Assembly: GCF_014217995.1 (NCBI RefSeq)
Contig: NZ_CP041617.1
Coordinates: forward strand, 1,116,001 to 1,180,000
Direction of reading: 5' to 3'
Source: Campylobacter vulpis
GTDB lineage: Bacteria > Campylobacterota > Campylobacteria > Campylobacterales > Campylobacteraceae
Length of the DNA: 64,000 bases
Shown here: one piece after another, positions 34,458 to 44,194 of the stretch
Layout of the letters: the number at the start of each line of letters is the position of its first letter
Numbering within the stretch: the stretch's first letter is position 1
Made by a program: the position numbers and the translations under genes
Notes under the pieces: model-generated
Databases searched by the model: none
What the model saw: the letters and a program-made list of their open reading frames with translations, nothing else
What the model was told of the DNA's origin: nothing

Positions 34458-36032
34458 ATGAAAAATATGGAAAATTTGGGATTAAGCAACATTAAAGAAG
34501 TGTTTTATAATCTAAGCTACGATGAGCTTTTTAAGCACGAAATACAAAATCAAGAAGGCGAATGCACACAAAATGGAACTTTTAGTGTTGATACTGGAAT
34601 TTTTACGGGTAGAAGCCCTAAAGATAAATATTTTGTCAAGCAAGACCCCTCACAAAAATATCTTGCTTGGGGCAAGGTTAATCAGCCCATTAGCAAAGAG
34701 CTTTTTGACAAACTTCTAAAAAAAGCTAGAAAAACCTTAAGTGGAAAAAATATCTATATCCAAGATGCGTATTGTGGAGCAAGCCTTAAAAGTCGCAAGG
34801 CTGTGCGTTTTGTAACGGAAGTTGCGTGGCAAGCACATTTTGTCAAAAATATGTTTATCCGTCCTAGTGAAAAGGAACTTGAGAATTTTAAGCCCGATTT
34901 TATCGTTTATAATGCTTGTAAATGCGTCAATGACAATTATAAAGAAGACGGCTTAAATTCGGAAGTTTTTGTAATTTTTAATATAGAAGAAAATATCGCA
35001 GTAATTGGAGGCACTTGGTATGGTGGTGAGATGAAAAAGGGAATTTTTTCTATGATGAATTACTGGCTACCTTTAGAAAATAAACTTTCAATGCATTGCA
35101 GTGCTAATGTCGGTGAGAAAGGCGATGTGGCTTTATTTTTCGGCTTAAGTGGAACAGGCAAAACCACACTTTCAACAGACCCCAAACGCAAACTTATAGG
35201 CGATGATGAGCATGGTTGGGACGATGAGGGCGTATTTAATTTTGAGGGGGGTTGCTATGCTAAAACCATTAATTTAGACCCAAATAGTGAGCCTGAAATT
35301 TATGCAGCTATTAAGAAAAATGCCCTTTTAGAAAATGTTGTTTTAAAAGCGGATAAAAGTGTCGATTATAATGATGCTTCTAAAACTGAAAATACAAGAG
35401 TTTCTTATCCAATTGAGCATATTATTAATCACGAACCGAGCCTAAAAGCTGGACATCCGCAAAATATCATCTTTTTAAGTGCTGATGCTTTTGGAGTATT
35501 ACCTCCTGTAAGTAAGCTAAGTAAAGAACAAGCGATGTATTATTTTTTAAGTGGCTACACAGCTAAAGTGGCGGGGACGGAGCGTGGCATTACAGAGCCT
35601 CAAGCAACTTTTTCGGCGTGTTTTGGTGAACCTTTTATGCCTTTACACCCTACGGTTTATGCACGCTTATTAGGAGAAAAAATTCAAAAACATCAAGTTA
35701 ATGTCTATCTTGTCAATACAGGCTGGAGTGGCGGAAGCTACGGCGTTGGAAAGAGAATGAGCATTAAGGCGACTAGGGCTTGTATTGATGCGATTTTAAA
35801 TGGCAGTATAGAAAAATGTGAATTTGAAAATTTAGAGATTTTTAATCTCGCCGTGCCAAAATCCTTAGAAGGCGTAGAAACAAGACTTTTAAATCCTATC
35901 AACACTTGGGAAGATAAAGATGCCTATCTAAGCACACGCGATAAACTAGCCAAGATGTTTATAGAAAATTTCAAGCGTTACGAAGATGTCAAAGAGGGCG
36001 TTGAATTTAGCAAATTTGGACCTAAAATTTAA
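34458..36032 (+). CDS. pckA: Phosphoenolpyruvate carboxykinase (ATP)
   Basis: A 524-residue ATP-type PEPCK of gluconeogenesis. [17 protein letters not shown], the P-loop [12 protein letters not shown] and [10 protein letters not shown] are diagnostic. A longer frame opens at 34419 inside pycB, but AAAGG seven bases upstream of ATG 34458 sets the start. The gene starts 10 bp after pycB, and its stop shares one base with the argH start. Pairing with pycB places oxaloacetate supply and withdrawal in one transcript. Confidence 0.96.
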   Translation: MKNMENLGLSNIKEVFYNLSYDELFKHEIQNQEGECTQNGTFSVDTGIFTGRSPKDKYFVKQDPSQKYLAWGKVNQPISKELFDKLLKKARKTLSGKNIYIQDAYCGASLKSRKAVRFVTEVAWQAHFVKNMFIRPSEKELENFKPDFIVYNACKCVNDNYKEDGLNSEVFVIFNIEENIAVIGGTWYGGEMKKGIFSMMNYWLPLENKLSMHCSANVGEKGDVALFFGLSGTGKTTLSTDPKRKLIGDDEHGWDDEGVFNFEGGCYAKTINLDPNSEPEIYAAIKKNALLENVVLKADKSVDYNDASKTENTRVSYPIEHIINHEPSLKAGHPQNIIFLSADAFGVLPPVSKLSKEQAMYYFLSGYTAKVAGTERGITEPQATFSACFGEPFMPLHPTVYARLLGEKIQKHQVNVYLVNTGWSGGSYGVGKRMSIKATRACIDAILNGSIEKCEFENLEIFNLAVPKSLEGVETRLLNPINTWEDKDAYLSTRDKLAKMFIENFKRYEDVKEGVEFSKFGPKI

Positions 36033-37420
36033 TGAAAAATCAAATGTGGTCAGGGCGTTTTAGCACTGCTAGCGATACGCTTTTAAAAGAATTTAATGCG
36101 AGTTTAAATGTTGATAAAGAGCTTTTTAAGCAAGATATAAAAGGCTCTATGGCACACGCAACTATGCTTGAGCATTGTGGAATTTTAAAACAAAATGAGC
36201 TTGAAGCAATTTTAAAAGGCTTAGAGCAAATTCAAAATGAAATTCAAAGTGAAAGCTTTATTTTTAACATTGACGATGAAGATATTCATATGGCTGTGGA
36301 AAAACGCTTAAGCGAAATTATAGGCAAGGAAATAGGCGGTAAGCTTCACACGGCAAGAAGTAGAAACGATCAGGTTGCGACAGACTTTAAACTCTTTGTC
36401 AAAGAAAAAACAGGGGAACTTATGCTTTTACTTAAAGAGCTCATCATAACTCTCATCGCACACGCTAAAGAACATAAAGAAAGCATTATGCCTTCTTTTA
36501 CGCACCTTCAGCACGCCCAGCCCATAAGCTTTTCCTTTTGGATTTTAAGCTATGCTTTTATGTTTAAAAGAGATATTTTAAGGCTTGAAAACGCCCTTGA
36601 ATTAGCCGATGAATGTCCGCTTGGAAGTTGTGCTTGTGCGGGAACTAGCTATCCTACAAATAGAACTTTAAGTGCTAAAATGCTTGGCTTTAAAAATCCT
36701 ATGCAAAATGCTATGGACGGAGTGAGTGATAGAGACTTTGCTCTAGATTTGCTTTATAATATCGCTGTGATTTTTACTCATACTTCAAGACTTTGCGAAG
36801 AACTCATTCTTTTTTCAAGCACAGAATTTGACTTTATCGCTATTAGCGATAGTTTTTCTACGGGAAGTTCCATTATGCCACAAAAGAAAAATCCCGATGT
36901 TTGCGAACTCATACGCGGTAAAACAGGACGCGTATATGGGAATTTAATCGCCCTTTTTACCACGATGAAAGCCTTACCTCTAGCTTATAATAAAGATATG
37001 CAAGAGGATAAGGAGGGTGTTTTTGATAGTGTCAAAACGGCTCAAAATTCGCTCATTATTCTAAATGCCATGCTTAAGGAAATTAAAGTCAAAAAAGAAA
37101 ATATGCTTAAAGCTTGTAAAAATGGACATTTGCTGGCAACTGATTTGGCAGATTATTTAGTAAGAAGAAAGAATATCCCATTTAGAGAGGCACATTTTAT
37201 TGTGGGTAAGGTTGTCGCTTATGCTGAAAATGAGGGCATTGATCTTAGTGAAATTTCAAATTTGGCTCAAATTGATAGCATTTTTGATGAAGAAGCAATG
37301 CAAATTTTAGACTTTAAACACTCACTCAACGCTAAACAAAGCGAGGGTTCAAGCTCCACTTCAAGTGTTGAGAAGCAAATTCAAGATTTAGAAGACTTTT
37401 TAAAGGCGAAAAGCCTTTAA
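36032..37420 (+). CDS. argH: Argininosuccinate lyase
   Basis: A 462-residue fumarase-superfamily enzyme completing arginine synthesis and releasing fumarate. [20 protein letters not shown] at the start, [23 protein letters not shown] and the signature [19 protein letters not shown] are clear. Start ATG 36032 overlaps the pckA stop (TAATG). The 3' end overlaps the convergent HIT gene by four bases. Confidence 0.96.
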   Translation: MKNQMWSGRFSTASDTLLKEFNASLNVDKELFKQDIKGSMAHATMLEHCGILKQNELEAILKGLEQIQNEIQSESFIFNIDDEDIHMAVEKRLSEIIGKEIGGKLHTARSRNDQVATDFKLFVKEKTGELMLLLKELIITLIAHAKEHKESIMPSFTHLQHAQPISFSFWILSYAFMFKRDILRLENALELADECPLGSCACAGTSYPTNRTLSAKMLGFKNPMQNAMDGVSDRDFALDLLYNIAVIFTHTSRLCEELILFSSTEFDFIAISDSFSTGSSIMPQKKNPDVCELIRGKTGRVYGNLIALFTTMKALPLAYNKDMQEDKEGVFDSVKTAQNSLIILNAMLKEIKVKKENMLKACKNGHLLATDLADYLVRRKNIPFREAHFIVGKVVAYAENEGIDLSEISNLAQIDSIFDEEAMQILDFKHSLNAKQSEGSSSTSSVEKQIQDLEDFLKAKSL

Positions 37421-37773
37421 AAAAGTGTTTTGGGAGGAGTTTTATCCTTTAAACTTTCAAAACCACCCAAAATATGGAAGTGTAAATGAAAAACTTCTTG
37501 CCCACTGCCCTTACCACAATTACTCACTAAACGATAGCCCTTTTTATCTAGTTCTAAAAGCACGGCTAATTCTTGGATAAAACGCGTCATTTTAGCCATA
37601 AGTTCAGGCTCAAATTCTTGAAAATCCCTAAAATGCTTTTTAGGGATTACTAAAATATGGATAGGTGCCCGTGGGTTAATATCGTGAAAGGCGAGAAAAT
37701 CATTATCTTCTAAGACCTTATTGCAAGGCACAGCACCCTCAACGATAAGCTCAAAAATCGTCTTTTCTCGCAT
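37417..37773 (-). CDS. HIT-family purine nucleotide phosphoramidase (HinT-like)
   Basis: A 118-residue HIT protein. The histidine triad HLHFHILGG lies at the end and the N-terminal block [20 protein letters not shown] is that of the HinT/PKCI branch, which hydrolyses adenosine phosphoramidates. It follows dcuB by 9 bp, suggesting co-transcription. Confidence 0.92.
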   Translation of the reverse strand: MREKTIFELIVEGAVPCNKVLEDNDFLAFHDINPRAPIHILVIPKKHFRDFQEFEPELMAKMTRFIQELAVLLELDKKGYRLVSNCGKGSGQEVFHLHFHILGGFESLKDKTPPKTLF

Positions 37774-37782
37774 ACATACTCC

Positions 37783-39210
37783 TTAATTAATATAGCCAGC
37801 GACTAAAACTAAAAGATAGCCAAACACACAAGAGCTAGAAACACCAATAAGCCCAGGTATAATAAAGCTATGATTGATAACAAATTTACCTATTTTAGTT
37901 GTTCCTGAGCGGTCAAATTGTATGGTTGCTAAATCGCTTGGATAGGTTGGTAAAATATAATAACCATAACAAGCAGCAGCAAAAGCGACGATAATACCCG
38001 GCTCCACGCCAATTCCTAAAGCTAAAGGTACAAAAGCAGCAATAGCAGCGGCTTGAGAATTAACAAATTTGGAGATTAATAAAAGCATAATTGCATAAGT
38101 CCAAGGATACTCTTTTACCACATCACCAAGTGCAGCTTTCATCATCGGCGTATGCACCGCAAACATCGTATCCGCCATCCAAGAAATTCCAAACACCGCC
38201 ACAAGTGCTATCATACCTGATTTAAAAATTTCATTTGACGCAATTTTCTTCGCCTCTGTTTTGGTAAAGATGATAATCAAAGAACCGGCGATTAGCATAA
38301 ACATTTGGATAACCGCAACCATTGAAAGCGTATCAAGCTTAGGATTACCCAAAGCGTCTGTTTGTGGAACGCCATTTTTTACCACTTGACCCCAATTTGG
38401 TCTTAAATTATCAAACACGCCAAGCAGTGCCACTAAAGCGATAGCACCTAAGAAAATCCACATTGCTATCCAAGAACTTTTAGCAAGCTTAACGCCTAGT
38501 AGGGTTTTGCTATCTCCATAGACATATTGTTTAAATTCAGAGTCCTTAAGTTTGTTTTGAAATTCCTCATCTTTATCCAAATCTTTACCTCTAAACCAAG
38601 AAAAAATTCCTACACATAAAACCCCAAGTAAGGTGCTAGGGATAGTGATTTGAAGAAGATTGATATAGCCATCAAAACCAGCTAGTTTATTATCCGCATT
38701 TAAGAGTAAAGCGGTTAAACTCACAACAGCCACAGAAACAGGCGAAGCAATGATACCCATTTGAGAGGAAATGGAAGCTGCTGCCATAGGGCGTTCTGGG
38801 CGTATGCCGTTTTTAATAGCAATGTCATAAATAATAGGCATTATGGTATAAACAACATGTCCTGTTCCGCAAAGTATCGTTAAAAAGCAAGTTACAAAAG
38901 GTGCTAAAATCGTTAAAAATTTAGGATTACGCCTTAAAATGCGTTCGGCAATTTGAAGCATAACATCAAGCCCACCACTAGCTTGCAAAGTTGCACTTGC
39001 CACAACAACGGCTAAAATGGTTAGCATCACATCAATAGCAGGTTTTCCCGGCTTTATGTGAAAAGCAAAAACTAACATTAAAATGCCTATACCACCAAGC
39101 AAACCAAGAGCGATACCGCCTTTTTTTGCTCCGTAAAATAGACAAATCAATACAACGATGATTTGGATAAGAAACTGAGTGCTCTCACTAAGAGAAGTCA
39201 AAAACTCCAT
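37783..39210 (-). CDS. dcuB: Anaerobic C4-dicarboxylate transporter DcuB
   Basis: A 475-residue Dcu-family carrier with ~12 TM helices. [54 protein letters not shown] and [20 protein letters not shown] match the DcuA/DcuB family. The sequence [15 protein letters not shown] in the cytoplasmic loop and the overall length favour DcuB, the fumarate/succinate antiporter used in fumarate respiration, over DcuA. AAAGGAG precedes ATG 39210 and a TATAAT lies at 39243-39248 on the minus strand. In C. jejuni such genes respond to oxygen limitation; no operator is evident here. Confidence 0.93.
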   Translation of the reverse strand: MEFLTSLSESTQFLIQIIVVLICLFYGAKKGGIALGLLGGIGILMLVFAFHIKPGKPAIDVMLTILAVVVASATLQASGGLDVMLQIAERILRRNPKFLTILAPFVTCFLTILCGTGHVVYTIMPIIYDIAIKNGIRPERPMAAASISSQMGIIASPVSVAVVSLTALLLNADNKLAGFDGYINLLQITIPSTLLGVLCVGIFSWFRGKDLDKDEEFQNKLKDSEFKQYVYGDSKTLLGVKLAKSSWIAMWIFLGAIALVALLGVFDNLRPNWGQVVKNGVPQTDALGNPKLDTLSMVAVIQMFMLIAGSLIIIFTKTEAKKIASNEIFKSGMIALVAVFGISWMADTMFAVHTPMMKAALGDVVKEYPWTYAIMLLLISKFVNSQAAAIAAFVPLALGIGVEPGIIVAFAAACYGYYILPTYPSDLATIQFDRSGTTKIGKFVINHSFIIPGLIGVSSSCVFGYLLVLVAGYIN

Positions 39211-39242
39211 CTTAATCTCCTTTAAAGTAAAATAACAACGCT

Positions 39243-39248
39243 ATTATA
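39243..39248 (-). promoter_or_regulatory. -10 element for dcuB
   Basis: The minus strand reads GATTATAATAGCG, a perfect TATAAT about 33 bp before the dcuB ATG, with the ribosome-binding site AAAGGAG in between. Confidence 0.55.
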
Positions 39249-39320
39249 ATCAATTTTAAACCGAATTTGAATAAAAAAATGAAAATTTAACAAAATCTCT
39301 AAAAACTTAAATTGATATTT

Positions 39321-41176
39321 TTAAGGCAAATTTTTGCCCGTTTTTATATCTTTTAATCTTAAATTAAGCTGATAAAACATAAGTTTTTGATAAGATTTTG
39401 GGAAATTTTTATGGTATTCGTCAAGCTCAAAAGCCTCATTTGTATCTTTTAAGGTGGTATTATTTTCATAAAAATAACCCTTAGTATTTTCTAAAGGATA
39501 CACGCCAAAATTATCCGCCCAAACGACTTCATTAAAAGCAAATTCAAGTTTTTCATCGCTAGGAGCGACTAATAAATTTCGACCACCTAAACTATAATAA
39601 GTCGTCTCGCTTAAACTTAACTCATAAAGCGTAGGAAAAATGTCCTTGTGAGAGGCAAGGCGGTATTTATCATAATAAAGATTTTTTGATAAATTTGAGG
39701 CACATAAAGATAAAATGGAACACTATAAGCAAAGGCTTTTTCACGCAGCGGGTCTATTTTCATATCTCTTACTCTGTGGTCTCCAGTAGCGGCGATGATG
39801 ATTTTATCTTTTAAATCGCTTGCTTTTATTTTACTTACAAATTTGCCAAATTCACTATTAGCGTAAGCATAATTATTAAGATTTTCATAGGTATTTTTAG
39901 GAAGTTTTTCATTAATTTTTCCGCTTAAATTTGCCTTAGAAATGCTTTCATAAACTTTAGGGTAAGGAGGGTGATTACTCGTGCTAAGGGCGATGATAAG
40001 TAAGGGTTTTTGTGCTGTTTTAAAAAGCTCATAAGCCTTATAATACATATACTCATCTAAAATTCCATAAGCTGTTTTTTGAGCCTTTGAGTAATCCTTA
40101 AGAAGAATAAGCACATCGATAATTTTTATATTTTGATTTTGCAAAAATTTGAGTTGGATTTTGTGTTAAATTTGTTTTTAAATATTTACTTTTTGTTAAA
40201 ATCATAGGACTATTAAAATAGAGATAAAAAAGCGAAGGTGCAGTCCCATTTGCTGCGCTTAAAAATCTTTCAAAAACAAAATCTTCCTTAAAATGCTTCT
40301 CAAGCTCTCCTAAAAGATTAAGCTCTAAGCTATGAAATTCTAAAGCATTATTCGCAAAACTTTCCATAAGATTAAGAAAAATGTGCGGTTTATTTTGGGG
40401 ATTATAAGGCGTTGTGGCAAAAAGAGAGAAAAGTTCTTTTTGTAAAACTTGCCCCTCCTCCTCGCTAATATAAGGAAGTTCTTGAAGCTCTTTTGAGGCT
40501 TTTCTTGCCCAAGAAAAAGCCATAATAGGATTAAGTGCGATATCATTAATCATTTCGAGATTTGCAAAACGATAATTTCGCTCATTCATCAAAATTTGAT
40601 GATAAGGTCCTCTTAATGCTAAAACATAAATTCCAATCACAATAAAAACATTTAGCCTTAGAAGCTTTAAGCTCATCTTTAAAAATTTTATGATTAATTA
40701 AAACACAAACGCCCACCGCCAAAACAAGCGCAAATAAAGCAAAAATAATAGGATAATTACTCCAAATAATCTCAAAAATCGTGCCAAATTCTTCATCTTG
40801 GACATTAAAAATAAACATATCAATCTTGCTTTTATACATTTCATAATAGTAATACTTTATAAAAGAAAAAGCCACGCAAAGTATGGCAACAAGGCTAATA
40901 TAAAGCCCAGAGATAAGAGAGTAAAATCTTACCCCCCCCCCCCTTAATTTTTAATAATGGGGCAAAATAGCTCAAAAATCCGCACAAAAGTAAGGGTAAA
41001 AAAGCCGCACTTAAAAAACGCACATCGTGATAACTTCCAAAAAGATACATTTTTAAAAGTTTTGTTGCATCAGCATTTTGCGGGATAAAATGAAGCCACA
41101 TTAAAAAACGCATCAAATGAGAAATAAGGATAAAAATAGCACTAAAAATAAGAATTTAAAGTAAAATTTTTCGCAT
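39321..41176 (-). pseudogene. Broken LtaS/MdoB-like sulfatase-family transferase with G12 tract
   Basis: Fragments of one membrane-bound alkaline-phosphatase-superfamily enzyme lie in order but in different frames. Segments are: an N-terminal membrane part (ATG 41176, TAA at codon 7, then LMRFLMWLHFIPQ); after a 12-G tract (40932-40943) GLYISLVAILCVAF; then ALRGPYHQILMNE and HIFLNLMESFANN with the likely nucleophile Thr in AANGTAPSL; then NIKIIDVLILLKDYS and ATGDHRVRDM; then HKDIFPTLYEL to TAA 39321. At least four frameshifts plus the nonsense codon are needed to explain this. A tract of 8, 11 or 14 G would restore that junction only. Relatives transfer phosphoglycerol or phosphoethanolamine to surface glycans. 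It lies 31 bp after uvrB. Confidence 0.88.
40932..40943 (-). repeat. Homopolymeric G12 tract (phase-variation type)
   Basis: Twelve consecutive C on the plus strand, i.e. G12 in the coding sense of the sulfatase-family gene. Long G tracts of this size are the standard contingency element in Campylobacter and change length by slipped-strand mispairing. The current length leads to a stop 15 codons later; 11 G joins the upstream part to GLYISLVAIL. Confidence 0.9.
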
Positions 41177-41206
41177 TATTTTCTCTTATAAAATGTCTAT
41201 GTCTCA

Positions 41207-43177
41207 TCACAAAGCTCTAAGCTTTTTAATCTCATCTCTTAAAGTGGCAGCCTTTTCAAACTCAAGCTCCCTCGCCGCCTCAAGCATTTCTTTACGCAGT
41301 TCTTTTACGATTTTTGCCCTCTCACTTGCTGGCATTTTTTCTAGCTTCGCACCTTTTCGGTAAATTTCACTCATATCCTCATTTTTAAGACTTTGCTCTA
41401 AATTTCTTTTAACTGAAGTTGGGGTGATTTTATGCTTTTTATTATAGGCTTGTTGGAGTTTGCGGCGTTCATTGGTTGTATCTATGGCTTCTTGCATTGA
41501 TTTTGTGATTTTTTGACAAAAAAGCAAAACTTTACCATTGACATTTCTAGCGGCTCTTCCCATCGTTTGTATAAGGCTTGTCGTGCTACGCAAAAAGCCC
41601 TCTTTATCCGCATCCATTATGGCTATGAGTGAAACTTCAGGTAAATCAAGTCCCTCTCTTAATAAATTAATGCCTATAAGCATATCAAATTCTCCGCTCC
41701 TAAGCCCACGGATAAGCTCATTACGCTCAATCGCATCAATGTCTGAGTGCATATATTTGACCCTAAGTCCAAGCTCTAAATAATATCTACTTAGCTCTTC
41801 AGCCAATTTTTTAGTTAGCACGGTAACTAAAATTCGCTCATTTCTTGCTATGACTTTTTTAGCCTCATCGTAAAGAATTTCGACCTGATTTGCACTATCC
41901 TTTAGTTCTATGATAGGGTCAAGCAAACCCGTAGGACGCATAATTTGATGAAAAATATTTTTTCCACTTAGCTCAAACTCTAAGGGTGCTGGAGTCGCAG
42001 AGACGAAGAGAAATTGACAATTTTTGTGGATAAATTCATCAAACATTAAGGGACGATTATCAAGGGCAGAGGGCAAACGAAAGCCATAATCAACCAAAGT
42101 TTGCTTTCTACTTCTATCCCCAGCAAACATTCCACGAAACTGGGGCAAGGATACATGGCTTTCATCAACGATGACTAAAAAAGGGCGGTTTTTAATCGCA
42201 TAATAATCAAAAAGCGTATAAGGCGTTTGCCCCTCTTTAAGTCCTGTTAAATGCCTCGCATAATTTTCCACACCCTTACACATACCCGTGCTTTGCAACA
42301 TTTCAAGGTCAAATTCTACCCTTTGCTTAAGGCGTTGATACTCTACAAGCTTGTTTTCGCTTTCAAAATAGGCAAGGCGAGAATTTAGCTCTTCTTTTAT
42401 CTCTTTTATCGCCTCCTTAAGCCTTGTCTCCCCTACACTAAACTGGCTTGTAGGGTATAAAATAAAGCGTTTTAAATCCTTTGTTTTTTTATTTTCTAAA
42501 ATATTATAATGATAAATTCTCTCCAAATCATCACCAAAAAACTCAAGTCTTACCACTTCATCTTCATAATAAGCGGGGTAAATATCTACCAAATCGCCAT
42601 TGACACGAAAATCTGCGCGGTCAAAAAAATTATCATTGCGTTTATAGCCCATATCTACAAGCTTTTTTAGCAGTTCTTTTTGAGAAATTTGCATATTTTC
42701 TTCAAAAATTAAAACCATACCCTCATATTCGCTAGGATTTCCCAGGCCATAATTTGCCGAAACAGAAGCGATACAAACCACATCTTCATAGCTTAAAAGT
42801 GAGGCGGTGGCACTTAGTCTTAAACGCTCTAAGTCTTCATTTGTAGAGCTATCTTTTTCTATAAAAACATCGGTGCGTGGGATATAAGCTTCTGGCTGAT
42901 AATAATCATAATAAGAGATAAAATATTCTATATGATTATGCGGAAAAAAGCCCTTAAATTCGCTATAAAGCTGGGCACAAAGGCTTTTATTATGACTCAT
43001 AATTAAAGTAGGCATAGCAAGTTCTTTAATCACATTTGCCATCGTAAAGGTCTTGCCACTACCCGTAACACCCAGTAAGGTTTGATACTTATGTCCGGCT
43101 TTAATGCTTTTTACTATACCTTTAATAGCTTCTTCTTGGTCAAAACTTGGCTTAAATTCGCTTTGAAGTTGAAACAT
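41207..43177 (-). CDS. uvrB: Excinuclease ABC subunit B
   Basis: A 656-residue UvrB. Walker A is [13 protein letters not shown]; the beta-hairpin region [28 protein letters not shown] and the helicase motif [17 protein letters not shown] are clear, and the C-terminal UVR motif ([20 protein letters not shown]) is present. It verifies lesions in nucleotide excision repair. The frame is open to 43237, but ATG 43177 gives the family start [18 protein letters not shown] and has AGGG upstream. Confidence 0.96.
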   Translation of the reverse strand: MFQLQSEFKPSFDQEEAIKGIVKSIKAGHKYQTLLGVTGSGKTFTMANVIKELAMPTLIMSHNKSLCAQLYSEFKGFFPHNHIEYFISYYDYYQPEAYIPRTDVFIEKDSSTNEDLERLRLSATASLLSYEDVVCIASVSANYGLGNPSEYEGMVLIFEENMQISQKELLKKLVDMGYKRNDNFFDRADFRVNGDLVDIYPAYYEDEVVRLEFFGDDLERIYHYNILENKKTKDLKRFILYPTSQFSVGETRLKEAIKEIKEELNSRLAYFESENKLVEYQRLKQRVEFDLEMLQSTGMCKGVENYARHLTGLKEGQTPYTLFDYYAIKNRPFLVIVDESHVSLPQFRGMFAGDRSRKQTLVDYGFRLPSALDNRPLMFDEFIHKNCQFLFVSATPAPLEFELSGKNIFHQIMRPTGLLDPIIELKDSANQVEILYDEAKKVIARNERILVTVLTKKLAEELSRYYLELGLRVKYMHSDIDAIERNELIRGLRSGEFDMLIGINLLREGLDLPEVSLIAIMDADKEGFLRSTTSLIQTMGRAARNVNGKVLLFCQKITKSMQEAIDTTNERRKLQQAYNKKHKITPTSVKRNLEQSLKNEDMSEIYRKGAKLEKMPASERAKIVKELRKEMLEAARELEFEKAATLRDEIKKLRAL

Positions 43178-43246
43178 CTCACACCCTAAAAATAAAGCAA
43201 AATTGTAGAAAAAAAAACTAAAATAAAAATAAATCATTAAATTTAA

Positions 43247-43263
43247 TTTGCTAAAATAGCAAA
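43247..43263 (+). promoter_or_regulatory. Candidate promoter / 7-bp inverted repeat upstream of 43296 gene
   Basis: TTTGCTA-AAA-TAGCAAA is a perfect inverted repeat that also contains TGCTAAAAT, a form of extended -10 seen before surE and before the 3973 gene in this window. It lies 33 bp before ATG 43296 in the gap that diverges from uvrB. Confidence 0.4.
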
Positions 43264-43295
43264 ATCATTTAAAAAATTTATAAGAAGGCAAAATT

Positions 43296-43526
43296 ATGTT
43301 TGATGATAAAATTATTAATACAATGACAGACAAAGTTAATGAATTAATTGAAAAATACAACGAGGTCTGTGAAATCAACGAAAATTTAAGAAATGAACTT
43401 GTCAGTGTCAAGGCACAAAATGAGGCTAAAAGCAATCAAATTTTGCGTTTAGAAGAAGAGCTTAAATCTCGCAATATAGAAAGCGAAGATATTTACAAAA
43501 AAATAGAGGCTGTTCTTGGCAAATAA
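43296..43526 (+). CDS. Short coiled-coil protein of unknown function
   Basis: A 76-residue acidic protein, almost entirely predicted coiled coil (KVNELIEKYNEVCEINENLR, NEAKSNQILRLEEELKSR). AGAAGG lies before the ATG. Size and character recall ZapB, the FtsZ-associated coiled-coil factor, and the next gene is another small protein overlapping it by 11 bp. Function is not assigned. Confidence 0.75.
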   Translation: MFDDKIINTMTDKVNELIEKYNEVCEINENLRNELVSVKAQNEAKSNQILRLEEELKSRNIESEDIYKKIEAVLGK

Positions 43527-43788
43527 TCTTAAACAAGTCATCATCAACATCTCCGCAAAGGATTTTGTGATTAAATGCAGTGATGAATTTGCAGATTTTT
43601 TAGAAGATGACATTGCCCTACTTTCAAATGGCACAAAAAAAATGGAGCTTAAAAGCTTTGTTGATGCCTTTGTGAAAAAAAGCTATCAAAATTATACCTT
43701 GCAAAAAAAGCTACAAAAACTCATCAAAACAATGAACGAAAACATAAACACAAATTCCACAAACAATGAGTCTCAAAAAAGCCTTTAG
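43516..43788 (+). CDS. Small protein, possibly ZapA-like
   Basis: A 90-residue protein starting with TTG 43516, chosen because GAGG lies six bases upstream. The N-terminal half LKQVIINISAKDFVIKCSDE followed by FADFLEDDIALLSNGTKK loosely resembles the beta-strand/helix head of ZapA, and the rest is helical and Lys/Asn-rich. This is a weak resemblance, not a recognised family. It overlaps the preceding coiled-coil gene by 11 bp and the following pseudopilin gene by 23 bp, so all three are coupled. Confidence 0.65.
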   Translation: MANNLKQVIINISAKDFVIKCSDEFADFLEDDIALLSNGTKKMELKSFVDAFVKKSYQNYTLQKKLQKLIKTMNENINTNSTNNESQKSL

Positions 43789-44194
43789 TCTCCTTGAGCT
43801 TGTTTTTGTCATTCTTATCATAGCCATCTTGACAGGCATAGCCTTGCCATTTCTTAAGCAAAATAAAGAAGAAGCCAAGCTTTTAAGACTTAAAATGAAC
43901 TACGAAATGCTAAATTCCGCCCTAAGTTTGATGAGAAATGAAGCGGATTTAAAAAATTTAAGCTATATAAGTGAACTAGATAAAGCGGTAATCTTAAAAG
44001 AAAATGAAGCCTTATTTTATTGCCAAAACTGCTCCTTTAGCCTTTTAAGCACTCCTATTTATTCTAGCAAAATGGGTTGGATTAAAAACGGAGTCAATCA
44101 ATATAGCTTTTTTTTAAACCCTCAAAAAAGCGTAGAATTTCACTATGAAAATGGGTTTTTAAAGTGCCTTAAAAACTGCAAAGAGCTTTTATGA
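43766..44194 (+). CDS. Type IV pilin-like / type II secretion pseudopilin
   Basis: A 142-residue prepilin-like protein. The N-terminal SLKKAFSLLELVFVILIIAI is a class III signal: basic leader, then F7 as +1 and E11 as the +5 Glu, followed by the hydrophobic alpha-1 helix. Residue -1 is Ala (A6) instead of the usual Gly. A Cys-x-x-Cys (YCQNCS) and another Cys pair (CLKNCKELL) may form disulfides in the globular domain. In Campylobacter such proteins belong to the type II secretion-like natural transformation machinery. It sits directly before priA (overlap of 4 bp). Confidence 0.85.
   Translation: MSLKKAFSLLELVFVILIIAILTGIALPFLKQNKEEAKLLRLKMNYEMLNSALSLMRNEADLKNLSYISELDKAVILKENEALFYCQNCSFSLLSTPIYSSKMGWIKNGVNQYSFFLNPQKSVEFHYENGFLKCLKNCKELL

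Noticed and set aside
37783-39210. DcuA instead of DcuB
   Set aside because: The [15 protein letters not shown] loop and 475-residue length are closer to DcuB.
39321-41176. Treating the fragments as separate small membrane-protein genes
   Set aside because: Consecutive pieces fit one sulfatase-family protein in order, and junctions fall at homopolymers, so decay of a single gene explains them better.
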